Source: Brevibacillus reuszeri
GTDB taxonomy: Bacteria; Bacillota; Bacilli; Brevibacillales; Brevibacillaceae
Reading direction: 5' to 3'
DNA: 64,000 nucleotides
Assembly: GCF_002897295.1 (NCBI RefSeq)
Contig: NZ_BEXF01000004.1
Span: 310,001 to 374,000 of the forward strand
Shown: positions 26,152-34,976 of the stretch, one piece after another
How the letters are laid out: every line of letters begins with the position of its first letter
Numbering within the stretch: position 1 is the first letter of the stretch
Notes under the pieces: model-generated
What the model saw: only the letters and a program-made list of their open reading frames with translations
Told to the model about the DNA's origin: nothing
The model's database searches: none
Translations under genes and position numbers: made by a program

Positions 26152-27312
26152 ATGGGAATCACTAGCTTACGCGCGTACAATTTCTTCTATTTTTCTTTGC
26201 TCTCTATCTTCATATCGTTTTTGCCAGTCTACCTCACCTATCGAGGCGTAACACCCGCGCAAATTGGCATTTTGATTGGTGTCGGCTCGTTCATCGGGAT
26301 ATTGTCTCAACCTTTTTGGGGAATGGTAAGTGATCGCTATAAAACGATCAAGCGAGTCATCTTGTTTACACTTGGCTTCTCTATCGTAGCAGGTGTGCTC
26401 TTATTTATCTCTGCTCCTTTTTACATGCTGTTTGTACTCGTTGGGGCTATGTACTTTTTCTTGCTTCCGACTGATCCGTTAACCGAGAGTCTTAATTTTC
26501 GGATTGCCGAAAAGCACGGAGTCAGCTTTGGCTCTATCCGCACGTTTGGTGCGATTGGCTACGCCACGGCTTCCCTGATCATTGGATGGACGATTGATTT
26601 GGTCGGAATGGAGCAACTGGTCTGGCTTTTCCTCGGCTATGGCGTTCTGGCTTTTCTTTTTATTGCAGTAGTCTCTGACGCTCCAGCAAGCGGTAAAAAG
26701 CTGTCCTGGCATGAGCTGAAGCAGTTTTTTCTCTATCGCAAAACATTGCGCTTTTTTCTGCTCGTATTGCTTGCAGCAACCCCGCACCGGACGAATGACA
26801 GCTTTCTCGGCGTTTATGTGCAAAGTCTGGGAGGGAGCACCGGTGATGTTGGACAGGCATGGTTTTTGGCAGCGATGAGCGAGGTCGCCTTTTTTGCCAT
26901 CAGCGCCCGGATTTTGAGCCGTTGGAGTGAAATCAAGCTGATCATGGTCGCGTCCGCTCTTTATACGATCCGTTATTTCCTTTGTGCGATCGTGCCGTCA
27001 GCCGAGTGGGTCGTTTACTTGCAGCTGATGCAGGGGATTACCTTTGTCATCTTTTACACGGCAACGATTCAATATTTGTACAAAATCATACCGGAAGAAT
27101 GGAAGGCTACGGGACAAACCGTCCTGGCGGTGTTGTTCTTCGGAATTTCCGGGATTATCGGATCGATTGCTGGAGGCTGGGTCTTTCAGCAATTGGGAGG
27201 GTCTGCTCTCTACATGGCGATGGGTGGCTTTTCGCTGGTTGCCTTTGCGTACAGTCTGTTTTTGTGGAAGTCGAATGGCGTAGGCGAACATGTAAAAAAT
27301 CATATGAATTAA
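26152..27312 (+). CDS. Major facilitator superfamily transporter
   Basis: A 386-residue transporter with twelve predicted helices; N-terminal YLTYRGVTPAQIGILIG and GMVSDRYKTIKRV (the loop 2-3 motif), and EWKATGQTVLAVLFFGISGI late, in the style of the MFS_1-like / 3-phenylpropionate transporter (PPP) subgroup, which includes several Bacillus Ywb-type genes. The substrate cannot be told. ATG 26152 or GTG 26146, both after GAAAGGTG. The gene is monocistronic, flanked by terminators. Confidence 0.82.
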   Translation: MGITSLRAYNFFYFSLLSIFISFLPVYLTYRGVTPAQIGILIGVGSFIGILSQPFWGMVSDRYKTIKRVILFTLGFSIVAGVLLFISAPFYMLFVLVGAMYFFLLPTDPLTESLNFRIAEKHGVSFGSIRTFGAIGYATASLIIGWTIDLVGMEQLVWLFLGYGVLAFLFIAVVSDAPASGKKLSWHELKQFFLYRKTLRFFLLVLLAATPHRTNDSFLGVYVQSLGGSTGDVGQAWFLAAMSEVAFFAISARILSRWSEIKLIMVASALYTIRYFLCAIVPSAEWVVYLQLMQGITFVIFYTATIQYLYKIIPEEWKATGQTVLAVLFFGISGIIGSIAGGWVFQQLGGSALYMAMGGFSLVAFAYSLFLWKSNGVGEHVKNHMN

Positions 27313-27316
27313 CAAG

Positions 27317-27363
27317 AGAAAAAGCATGACTATTCACATGTGAAATAGGTCATGCTTTTTCTT
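27317..27363 (+). terminator. Terminator after the MFS gene
   Basis: Long stem AAAAAGCATGAC...GGTCATGCTTTTT closed by TTCACATGTGAA, with T-run; probably also stops the minus-strand lipoprotein gene. Confidence 0.9.
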
Positions 27364-27384
27364 TATGTTTCAACTTTGTTAACC

Positions 27385-28041
27385 TCAATTCAATGAATCA
27401 GTGACTTTTTTAAGTTCAAAAGATGTTGCCTCTAATAACAAGATAAGCCTATCATTATTAACAATAAAAAAACTTAGAGGTATGCCAAGGTTTGTAGAAG
27501 AGTCATTTATTACTATGTATTTTACCTTATCATTTAAATTTATATTTAAAGCATCGGGATCTGTTTTAAATAAACGATAAAACGAGTCTGTGTTATAGCA
27601 TGTAAAGTTAAGCTTATATAATGGATTCTTGAGTTCATGTTGATAAACATTATAGTTTTTAAGTCCTTTTGATGAAAAGAAGTCTTTTTTGATTATAAAT
27701 TCATCACCAATAATTTTTTGCCCTGTTGGATATTCAGAAGCATCATTGTATGAATTTGCAAACCCCAAAAGTTTCTCAACTTTCCAAGTTCCATAGAAAG
27801 ACTTTTCAGTTTCACTATCCAAATTTGTGAATACATCATCACAATATTCAGCGGTATTTTTTGGAATAACGGACTCATCAGTTTCAGATTCATGCTCACT
27901 GGTAGTATTGGAAACAGTTGCATTTTCTTCTCTATTATTCGAAGTATTTGAGGTTTTTGGAGTTGATGTTGTTTCAACATTTTCACAAGCTGATAATAGC
28001 ATCAACATTATCGTAGTACAAACCAATAATCCTTTTTTCAT
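27385..28041 (-). CDS. AT-rich lipoprotein of unknown function
   Basis: A 218-residue predicted lipoprotein: MKKGLLVCTTIMLMLLSAC with the lipidated cysteine at 19, then a 40-residue Ser/Thr/Asn/Glu spacer, then a folded domain starting around FYGTWKVEKLLG. I do not recognise the domain. Base use is clearly more AT-rich than its neighbours, suggesting later acquisition. The start is ATG 28041, eight bases after AAAAGGG; GTG 28050 is an alternative. A small overlapping frame (27983-28135) and a LexA-like palindrome (28174-28189) lie upstream. Confidence 0.7.
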   Translation of the reverse strand: MKKGLLVCTTIMLMLLSACENVETTSTPKTSNTSNNREENATVSNTTSEHESETDESVIPKNTAEYCDDVFTNLDSETEKSFYGTWKVEKLLGFANSYNDASEYPTGQKIIGDEFIIKKDFFSSKGLKNYNVYQHELKNPLYKLNFTCYNTDSFYRLFKTDPDALNINLNDKVKYIVINDSSTNLGIPLSFFIVNNDRLILLLEATSFELKKVTDSLN

Positions 28042-28135
28042 CTTGCACACCCTTTTTTATTTTTTTACTAACCTGCCTCGTTAAAAAAGGACTCATAAAG
28101 ACTTTGCCACGATAGTCAATCCTCACATTTAGCAT
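27983..28135 (-). CDS. Possible 50-codon ORF upstream of and overlapping the AT-rich lipoprotein gene
   Basis: On the minus strand, TAGGAG precedes an ATG at 28133-28135 by nine bases and a 50-codon frame follows, beginning MLNVRIDYRGKVFMSPFL and ending IISL before TGA at 27983-27985. It overlaps the lipoprotein start by 59 bases in another frame. It is unusual for the non-coding upstream region to stay open with a good ribosome site, but the overlap argues for caution; it could be an upstream regulatory ORF or chance. Confidence 0.3.
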   Translation of the reverse strand: MLNVRIDYRGKVFMSPFLTRQVSKKIKKGVQDEKRIIGLYYDNVDAIISL

Positions 28136-28173
28136 AGTAATTCACTCCTATTTTAGCCTATCGATTAACAAAA

Positions 28174-28189
28174 AGGAACATTCGTTCCT
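28174..28189. promoter_or_regulatory. LexA/DinR-like palindrome
   Basis: AGGAACATTCGTTCCT is an almost perfect palindrome with the core GAAC-N4-GTTC that defines the Bacillus LexA (DinR) box CGAACRNRYGTTYC; two positions differ. It lies about 40 bases upstream of the ATG at 28135 and 130 bases upstream of the lipoprotein ATG (minus strand). Function inferred from the motif only. Confidence 0.4.
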
Positions 28190-28245
28190 GTTGTAAAAAT
28201 TATGTTGCGATTTTATATACCAAATGTCTAAAATCCTTGACATAT

Positions 28246-28292
28246 TAATAAAAAATAGGGTACGAGAACCGTTGCGATTCCGTACCCTATTT
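28246..28292 (-). terminator. Terminator of the minus-strand polymer/lipoprotein operon
   Basis: A perfect 12-bp stem AAATAGGGTACG/CGTACCCTATTT with a 16-base loop, followed on the minus strand by T-rich sequence. It is 50 bases after the stop of the lipoprotein gene at 28341. Confidence 0.9.
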
Positions 28293-28340
28293 GTGTTGCA
28301 AATTCAACTTTTGTGATGCAATAGAGAACGTCTGACTTCT

Positions 28341-29159
28341 TTAGTACAACAAATACTTTTCGACGTCTTCAGGCTCACTGAGGTTGATGCCGCCTGTATC
28401 GCCGTACTTAAACATGTTGAAATGTACTTGCTGGTCCATCGTTCCTGCTCCTGGCAGTGGCAAAATGATCCAGGTTTCATATTGGTGGATCAGACGATCT
28501 TCCTTGCCGAACCAAAACGTGGTTTTGATCGTGGATTCCTTTAGGATGTAATCCAGATCAGGACGGTCGCCGAGTTGCTTTTTCAATGGTTCGAGCAGAG
28601 GACTTTTGCTCGTTTTCAACCAATCTGCTCCGGTCATTTTTAATTGGAATGGAACAGAGAGGACACCAATTATTTTTTCGTCAGGCAGCTGAACTGCTTG
28701 ATCCATAAAGGGCAGCCAGTCATCAAAGCCTGCAAGCACATCAAACGGGAGAGGCTCGTCTGTTGCAGTCACCCAGTTGTCGTTGGCACGGATATAGTGC
28801 TTGTCGTTGACGCGATAGTACGAATAGGGCTGAGCTGCGATGCGGGCATCCACATTGTAGCCTTTGCCGTTGATAACGGCACCGCTGAACATACTCGTCG
28901 TCGAGCGGGAGAGAATCATGTTTTTGACATGCCCCTTGTACCAATACGTCTGCGCATCTTTGTCTGTTTTTGCTTTCGCTAATGCGTTTTTCAGCCACTC
29001 TGCCCCCGATTCGGTTTGGGCTGTGGTCGTTTTTTCGGGTGTGGTGCCAAAATTGGTGGTGGCAAATGCCTTCGTTCCTGACTCGTATGTGCAGCCGCCG
29101 AGTAGGGACGCCGTGCAAATGGCAGCCAGCAATGCCCATGCCTTCGTCGATTTACGCAT
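28341..29159 (-). CDS. Predicted lipoprotein, last gene of the Wzy-like operon
   Basis: A 272-residue lipoprotein with signal peptide and lipobox LLGGC (Cys23), then a Thr-rich spacer and a beta-rich domain (TYWYKGHVKNMIL, YSYYRVNDKHYIRAN, IKTTFWFGKEDRLIHQYE). The domain layout recalls LolA/LppX-like or DUF6612-type substrate-binding lipoproteins, but I cannot name the family. Its ATG overlaps the end of the upstream FG-GAP gene by 8 bases, so the two are translationally coupled. It would sit on the outer face of the membrane next to that protein. Confidence 0.75.
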   Translation of the reverse strand: MRKSTKAWALLAAICTASLLGGCTYESGTKAFATTNFGTTPEKTTTAQTESGAEWLKNALAKAKTDKDAQTYWYKGHVKNMILSRSTTSMFSGAVINGKGYNVDARIAAQPYSYYRVNDKHYIRANDNWVTATDEPLPFDVLAGFDDWLPFMDQAVQLPDEKIIGVLSVPFQLKMTGADWLKTSKSPLLEPLKKQLGDRPDLDYILKESTIKTTFWFGKEDRLIHQYETWIILPLPGAGTMDQQVHFNMFKYGDTGGINLSEPEDVEKYLLY

Positions 29160-30780
29160 GACGAAACCTCCTTACCACGCCATATCCCAGCAGTCCGACG
29201 AAAATGATGATCGTCAGTGTCAGAACCGGAATATGATGCTGCTTGAACACGAGAATGCGATGAGTATTGAAAATGCTGGCGACGATTTCGTTTTCGTTGT
29301 CGCCATCAATATCTCCAATTTGTACATTGATCAGCGGCAAGTAAATCCGCCAGTTTTCTTTTAATCCATCAGGTGTGTATTCAAAGCCGGATAAGTAGCG
29401 GGATTCGGTAGTGCTGATCCAGCTCTTGGCTTTCGCTACGATTTCTGGCTGCTCATTTCCGCCGATCGTAGCAAAGTTGGAGAAGCGGAAGCTCTTATCC
29501 TTTTCGCCGCTTGCCCACTTGATATCCCATATACCATCGGGCATCGGCTTCAAGATGTAAGACGGGGTAGCCGCTACTAACAGCTCATCAACCTTGTCGT
29601 TATCGATATCGGCAGGAATGAATTCTCCTGTCGCGAGCTCAGCCTGTTTGCGCGTCAAGGTGTAGGCTTCTGTAAGGGAACCATCTGGCTCTACAACCAT
29701 TACGCTCAAGTGCTCGCCCATAATGATCAGACCTTCACGACCATCAGGCACCATCATCGTTGTGAGAATTTTGGTTGCTTTTGTCGTGCCTGCAAAAGGC
29801 TTGCCATCATAGGTTCCAGTCAACATACCGTCCTTGATATGCAGATCCTTGTAGTTTTTCCCGAGCTCATGGCGAACGTCCATGCTGCCTTTATTTTCTT
29901 CTAGCTTATCGGCGATGTTAGCCATGTCCAGCATGAAAGCACGGTAAGGCGCCGTTCCGATTTGCAGCATACCTTCGGCGTACGGCTGACGTTGTACGTT
30001 CGGTACGAGCTGATCGTCCTTCATGGTGTAATACGGGAACCCAGGGTAGTCAGTTGGCAATTTTTCCTTGATCAGCTCCAGTGTTTCAGGGGAAATCTGA
30101 TCATTTGGCATGCGCACCATTTTGCCGTCTTGCCAGGTCAGTACGTAAAGGGTGACAGGCTCAGCGTGCAAATGACGCAGCTTTTCTGCTAATGCTTTCT
30201 TTTCTTCCTCTGTTTCCGGTTTCTCTACCTTCTCGGGCAGAGGGAGTTCTTCAGCATTTCCGTAAGTGACGATCTCCATTTTGCCGTCATTGTTGACATC
30301 GTACAAGGCCATTGGGAAATAATCGACCCACTCACCGTTGTACAGACGATCGGATTCATATTGAATCGTAAAGTGATTTAAGGCTTTGAGCGTATCTCGA
30401 TTAAAGGTTACATTCACAAGCACAGCGATGAGCACAAGGGCGCCAACAGCGCGCCAATTCAGACGCCCATACCACTTGACCAGCATTGCCACGACAATGA
30501 CAGCTACAGCACCGCTAACGACCAAAGTCGCCGTCGTTCGTATGTTTAAGCGAGTCAGGGCAAGATCCAAAAGCAGGAAGCCGATGGTAAATACGAGCAT
30601 CTGACGCCGTTCCGACGGGCGGATAATATAGTAGCAAAGAGCGAGCAAGGGTAAAAATAGGAGCAAAGCGATCCAGCTCAAATCAAGGAACGCTGGCTTG
30701 ACGAGCAAATGGTAGATCAGAAACAGGGCAATGGCGTACAGCGCCCAGCTCACTGTGGATAGAATAGGATTGCGGCGCAT
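29152..30780 (-). CDS. Membrane protein with FG-GAP/VCBS-like repeats
   Basis: A 542-residue protein. Residues about 5-125 have four or five hydrophobic helices; the long central part is extracytoplasmic with calcium-loop-like repeats DVNNDGKMEIV, DIDNDKVDELLV and DIDGDNENEIVAS, the pattern of FG-GAP beta-propellers; a last helix (about 518-535) ends with a basic tail RRFRHA. A cluster of E/K around residue 195 forms a charged linker. ATG 30780 follows AAGGTGG; a frame back to 30840 lacks a ribosome site. It follows the Wzy-like gene by 4 bases. Function unknown; inferred to act on or sense the surface polymer. Confidence 0.75.
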   Translation of the reverse strand: MRRNPILSTVSWALYAIALFLIYHLLVKPAFLDLSWIALLLFLPLLALCYYIIRPSERRQMLVFTIGFLLLDLALTRLNIRTTATLVVSGAVAVIVVAMLVKWYGRLNWRAVGALVLIAVLVNVTFNRDTLKALNHFTIQYESDRLYNGEWVDYFPMALYDVNNDGKMEIVTYGNAEELPLPEKVEKPETEEEKKALAEKLRHLHAEPVTLYVLTWQDGKMVRMPNDQISPETLELIKEKLPTDYPGFPYYTMKDDQLVPNVQRQPYAEGMLQIGTAPYRAFMLDMANIADKLEENKGSMDVRHELGKNYKDLHIKDGMLTGTYDGKPFAGTTKATKILTTMMVPDGREGLIIMGEHLSVMVVEPDGSLTEAYTLTRKQAELATGEFIPADIDNDKVDELLVAATPSYILKPMPDGIWDIKWASGEKDKSFRFSNFATIGGNEQPEIVAKAKSWISTTESRYLSGFEYTPDGLKENWRIYLPLINVQIGDIDGDNENEIVASIFNTHRILVFKQHHIPVLTLTIIIFVGLLGYGVVRRFRHA

Positions 30781-30784
30781 GGGT

Positions 30785-32047
30785 TCACCACCTTTTTGAT
30801 TGTGTCTGGTCGGCAAATAAAGCGCAAAGGAAGCCACCAAACAGCCAGAAATAGAGCGCCATGAATGGCACCTCGAAAATGTTTTCCGCGAAATTGTGCG
30901 CAGCTACTGCGACCAGTCCCCCGAGTACACCAAGGACAGGGAAGAAATGCGGCGAGCCGTGCATCTTGCTGACCGCTCGTGCGCTGTAGCGGAGCATGGA
31001 GAGGATCAGACCAACCAGCATAATGGTCCCGATCAATCCGTATTCTGCCAGGCTCTTGAAGAAGTAGCTGTCGGTGTAGGTCGTTCCAAAGCGTCTTGCC
31101 GCAACGGCTCCACCATGGTGGCCAAGCCCAGCCCCAAAGAGCGGCTCCACCCGCATCTGGTCATACGCTTTGCCCCAACGTTCGACACGACCGCCTTGAC
31201 TGCTTGCATAGAAGTAGTCAGAAGTAAACAAGGTAAAGATACGATTTTTGACAGTACCTACCATCGGAACCGACTCAGGTACAAAGAACAGGGCTACCAC
31301 GCCGATGATCCCAGCCAGAACGAGATAGCCTGCGATCCGTTTTTTCCAAATGTAGCAGCAGACAAAAATAGCAAACGCCAGAGCAAACCAAGCTCCGCGT
31401 GAGCCTGTCAGAAGCAAAGCGAGCAATGAGGTCAGTGTGATGGCAGCCCAGAGCCATTTCTCTATGGCTTTGGGTGCTTTCATAAACAAGCCCGCTGCAA
31501 CCGGCACAATCAACGCCATGTAGCTTCCCAGAACGTTCGGACTGGTGACGAAGGAAAAGGCACGCGTAGTAATCGCTTCGCCCTCCTGTACCCATGCTTC
31601 AGGTGTTTTTACGCCTACCACAACCTGCAAGACACCGTACGCACCAGCTACAAAGCCGATCAGCACAAGTCCTTTCAAAAGCTTGTCCAGATCTTCAACA
31701 GACTTTAATAAATAAAAGCCCATTAAAAAGGCGATCAGATACTGGTAGACAGAGCGGAACCCTTCCACACTTGCCTGCCAGTTTGTCATGTCCGTAACCG
31801 TCAAGGCCAGACCCAGGACGAAAAAGGCGCTGAGCAAATGCTTGATTCCAGGCATGGTTCGATTCGTTTGCAAGAAAGCACCAAACGTAAACACCAGCAG
31901 GATGATGAGCAGAGCCTCATCCCAAAAAGACGAAACGACTGGAATCGGTAGAATTTTCCGCATGACAAAATCAATTACCGGATAGGCCAATAACAAATAC
32001 AACCACGTAGTTGATTGGCTTCCCCACTTCAACACGGTTTCTCTCAT
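30785..32047 (-). CDS. O-antigen ligase/polymerase-like membrane protein (Wzy_C family)
   Basis: A 420-residue protein with about eleven hydrophobic segments and the O-antigen ligase signature region: LTGSRGAWFALAF in the middle, and an outside loop with GRVERWGKAYDQMRVEPLFGAG (in parts) and the conserved His pair GLGHHGG. These enzymes polymerise or transfer lipid-linked glycans on the outer membrane face. Start ATG 32047 with TAGGAGGA upstream at a long 12-base spacing; an in-frame ATG at 32110 has no site. It heads a three-gene operon (polymerase, FG-GAP protein, lipoprotein). Confidence 0.85.
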   Translation of the reverse strand: MRETVLKWGSQSTTWLYLLLAYPVIDFVMRKILPIPVVSSFWDEALLIILLVFTFGAFLQTNRTMPGIKHLLSAFFVLGLALTVTDMTNWQASVEGFRSVYQYLIAFLMGFYLLKSVEDLDKLLKGLVLIGFVAGAYGVLQVVVGVKTPEAWVQEGEAITTRAFSFVTSPNVLGSYMALIVPVAAGLFMKAPKAIEKWLWAAITLTSLLALLLTGSRGAWFALAFAIFVCCYIWKKRIAGYLVLAGIIGVVALFFVPESVPMVGTVKNRIFTLFTSDYFYASSQGGRVERWGKAYDQMRVEPLFGAGLGHHGGAVAARRFGTTYTDSYFFKSLAEYGLIGTIMLVGLILSMLRYSARAVSKMHGSPHFFPVLGVLGGLVAVAAHNFAENIFEVPFMALYFWLFGGFLCALFADQTQSKRW

Positions 32048-32319
32048 TTTGATTGTAGTCCTCCTACACGCAGGGATTAACCCATCCATTATAATGAATA
32101 CTTCATCCAAGTAGCAAGCCGGGCGGGAAAGAGGTTGGTAGGAACGCTAGAAATAAGATATGATAGCAAGTGGTTAAAGCTGTTCACATCAGGCTGTCCC
32201 CAGTATTCCTGTCAAATTCCATCGTTATACCTGTTTGCTGGAACGGTAATTTGATAGTAGGATAGAGAGTGGGTTCATGTCGATTGTGGCAAGCCTCATC
32301 GTTTGGGATATAAGAGGAT

Positions 32320-32380
32320 GTTCAAAAAAGTCCGGGAAGCATCTATCGTATCGGGGTGTCGACGCATTCCCTTTTTGAAC
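32320..32380. repeat. 61-base inverted repeat in the gap before the flippase gene
   Basis: GTTCAAAAA (320-328) and TTTTTGAAC (372-380) are exact inverted copies, with a second pair GGGAA/TTCCC just inside. The rest of the 32048-32406 gap shows no gene. TTTTTGAAC-type ends are common at IS1182/IS5-like elements, so a tiny remnant is possible; a transcriptional hairpin is equally possible. Confidence 0.5.
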
Positions 32381-32406
32381 GGGCTCGATAAGCAAAGGAG
32401 TTACCC

Positions 32407-34044
32407 ATGCTGAAAAAAAGTCATTTTCTCGCAGGCGCGTTAATTTTAGCCATTGCGGGGATTTTGTCAAAAGTGATCGGGATGTTTTATCGTATCCCGC
32501 TCCAGGAAATCGTAGGTGACAATGGTCTTGGGCTCTATCAGGAGGTTTATCCGCTTTACCTCACCTTCCTGATCCTCGCTACAGCGGGTGTGCCAGTGGC
32601 ATTGTCCAGAGTAATCGCGGAAGCATTGGCCGAAGGAAAGCAGAATTCGGTCGGACAGATTCTTGCTCGCAGCATGGTTATGATGGGGGCAATCGGAATT
32701 GTCTTGTTTGCCATCCTGTACGTGAGCTCTCCACTGATTGCCAAAATGATGGGCAATCCGCATCTGGTGGAGCCGATCCGCGCCATATCGCTCTCCTTGC
32801 TGTTTGTTCCATTGATTGCGGTCATTCGCGGTTTCTTTTACGGTCATCAAAAAATGCTGTATGTAGGTCTTTCCCAAATCGTAGAGCAGACGCTGCGGGT
32901 GGCTTTTATCCTGATTGCGTCCATGTATCTCGTCTCACTCGGAGAGGATACAGATACGGTCATTACGGGCGTCAATTTCGGCACGATGATCAGTACGCTG
33001 CTCAGTCTCGGTTTTCTGGCGCTTTTAATGTGGCTGCATAACCGGAAAAGCTCGGTATTTACAGGAGCACAGTGGGGGAGATTGGACTATTGGTATGATC
33101 GCTCCTTCTTCCAATCCATGTGGCGTATTGCCTGGCCGATTTGTGTCAGCGCGCTAGTGATTCCGATCTTTAGCTTGACCGACTCGTTTCTTGCGATCAA
33201 CATATTCCGCTACATATGGAATGTTGATGGATTGACGGCAGATACGTGGTTCGGGATTTACAGCCGGGGTGGTCCACTGCTCCAAATGGCGAGTTTGTTT
33301 GGTTCCTCAATTGCTCTCTCGATCGTGCCTGCTATCGCTGAGGCGAAGAGACAAAGGGATGAGGAGCGCGTCACGACGCTTACCAAGCTGTCACTGCGTT
33401 TCGCATGGCTCATTGGTCTTCCGGCAGGTCTCGGTCTCACAGCCGTGGCTGAGGGCGCCAACCTGGCTCTGTATGGAGACATGGAAGGGACACGCGCAAT
33501 GGCGATTCTAGGCGTCACGGCGATTCCGTTGTCATTGCTTTTGGCTACGAACGGGATTTTGCAAGGAGTAGGCAAAGAAAAAATTCCTGCGCTTCATTTG
33601 TTGTATGGTGTTTTGGTCAAGGTCGGAGCTACGCTGTTATTTACCTCGTTCCTGGGGATGGATGGTCTCTCGCTCTCTTGGCTGTGTGCGACAGCTTTTG
33701 TATGTGTGCTCAATATGCGCGCGATCAAAAAACTCGTCGTTGTACCTATCAACTGGCGTTTTGACACATTGTATCCACTTCTGGTAGCCAACCTGATGCT
33801 GCTTTTGGCATGGGGTGCTACAGAGGCAGTCGGCTTTTTGCTCGCGGGCAAAGAAAAGGTGCGTCTCTTGGGAGCAATGGAAACGATGGCAGGGGTAGGA
33901 GTAGGACTGTTCGTCTACCTGGGACTGTTGCTCCTCATTCCGTTGATTGAAGACAAGGAGCTGGATTGGCTGCCGGGTGGCAATAAATTGCGCAGCTTTA
34001 TGAATACGATCCGTAAGAAGCAGACTTCATCGAAAGCTCAATAA
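32407..34044 (+). CDS. Lipid-linked glycan flippase (MurJ/YtgP-SpoVB type)
   Basis: A 545-residue MOP-superfamily exporter with about fourteen hydrophobic segments. The N-terminus ILSKVIGMFYRIPLQEIVGDNGLGLYQ and the segment IRGFFYGHQKMLYVGLSQIVEQTLRV resemble the YtgP (MurJ) and SpoVB proteins of Bacillus, which flip lipid II or related lipid-linked sugars across the membrane. Length fits YtgP (544). In this envelope-polymer block it may instead serve the secondary cell-wall polymer. ATG 32407 has AAAGGAG at the right distance. Confidence 0.88.
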   Translation: MLKKSHFLAGALILAIAGILSKVIGMFYRIPLQEIVGDNGLGLYQEVYPLYLTFLILATAGVPVALSRVIAEALAEGKQNSVGQILARSMVMMGAIGIVLFAILYVSSPLIAKMMGNPHLVEPIRAISLSLLFVPLIAVIRGFFYGHQKMLYVGLSQIVEQTLRVAFILIASMYLVSLGEDTDTVITGVNFGTMISTLLSLGFLALLMWLHNRKSSVFTGAQWGRLDYWYDRSFFQSMWRIAWPICVSALVIPIFSLTDSFLAINIFRYIWNVDGLTADTWFGIYSRGGPLLQMASLFGSSIALSIVPAIAEAKRQRDEERVTTLTKLSLRFAWLIGLPAGLGLTAVAEGANLALYGDMEGTRAMAILGVTAIPLSLLLATNGILQGVGKEKIPALHLLYGVLVKVGATLLFTSFLGMDGLSLSWLCATAFVCVLNMRAIKKLVVVPINWRFDTLYPLLVANLMLLLAWGATEAVGFLLAGKEKVRLLGAMETMAGVGVGLFVYLGLLLLIPLIEDKELDWLPGGNKLRSFMNTIRKKQTSSKAQ

Positions 34045-34046
34045 CG

Positions 34047-34086
34047 AAAAGCCCCTTCTCCAGATCATCAGGAGCAAGGGGCTTTC
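34047..34086. terminator. Terminator between flippase and methyltransferase genes
   Basis: Stem AAAGCCCCTTctcc/ggagcAAGGGGCTTT with a short loop; the convergent gene ends at 34105, so it can serve both. Confidence 0.75.
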
Positions 34087-34104
34087 TGCTTTCAGGTTCT
34101 GCTG

Positions 34105-34956
34105 CTATTTTTCTTTTCGGTAGACACATACGACCATTTTGACAAAAAACTCACGGAATCCAGGAATGTTTGCCAATCCTTTCAGCTGATTGCGGAGAGG
34201 GATTTCCCGCTCATAGACAGCAGGCTGCACGACGCCTTGCTGGATTCTACGAAACCGCTTGATCGTCATCTGGTTGATGTAGGAGATCGTGTCGCTGCCA
34301 TCAGGACGTTTGTCAAAGCGGAAGGCAATCCGATCAGAACCGTCTGGCAGATCACGTACGAGTTGTTTGTAAGCATCGATCAAGGCTTGCTCCGAAAAGA
34401 GCGCGTGGACCCAAGGTATTCCGATCGCATCGGATAGATGCGCGCCGTATGGATGGTAGTAAGGCGGGAAATTAATGTAGAGATGACCGCCTGGCTTCAG
34501 GACACGGAAGCATTCGTCCAGCGTTTTTTCCGGCTCGCCGACGTGCTCCATCGCGTCATTCATAATAATCGTGTCAAAGGTGTTGTCTGCGTAGGTCATG
34601 TTAGCTGCATCACCAGTCACAAAGGAAACGACGTCCTCCAGCCCTTTTTGCTTGGCAAAGGCATTCCCTTCCTCAGCATAGTGAGGAACGATATCGATCC
34701 CAATCATTTTCTTCGGGCCAAAGGTAGCGTAATAGCATGTTTTGCCACCACCGCCACAACCGATATCTAGGACTGTTTTATCTCTGAACATTTGCTCTTG
34801 ACTGTGAAAGGGGAGGAAGAATTGAATGGTCTGATCCCCTTTTTGAAATTGCCATTCCGTATAGCTCATATCCCCGTTGTTTGCGAGATTGAATGGGTGA
34901 ACGGGGAGCGGAAACAACCGATTCATTCCAATTAAAACTTGAGAGGAAATGGACAT
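34105..34956 (-). CDS. SAM-dependent class I methyltransferase
   Basis: A 283-residue enzyme with the Methyltransf_11 core: VLDIGCGGGGKTCYYA (SAM motif I), IGIDIVPHYAEEGN (acidic residue of motif II region) and FDTIIMNDAMEHVGEPEKTL. The long C-terminal part (about 190-283) is family-specific. It follows csaB by 20 bases on the minus strand, so it is likely co-transcribed and may methylate a sugar or lipid of the wall polymer. ATG 34956 has AAAGGAGG eight bases upstream; the frame back to 34980 is inside csaB. Confidence 0.82.
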   Translation of the reverse strand: MSISSQVLIGMNRLFPLPVHPFNLANNGDMSYTEWQFQKGDQTIQFFLPFHSQEQMFRDKTVLDIGCGGGGKTCYYATFGPKKMIGIDIVPHYAEEGNAFAKQKGLEDVVSFVTGDAANMTYADNTFDTIIMNDAMEHVGEPEKTLDECFRVLKPGGHLYINFPPYYHPYGAHLSDAIGIPWVHALFSEQALIDAYKQLVRDLPDGSDRIAFRFDKRPDGSDTISYINQMTIKRFRRIQQGVVQPAVYEREIPLRNQLKGLANIPGFREFFVKMVVCVYRKEK

Positions 34957-34976
34957 GGATGAGTCCTCCTTTCCGA

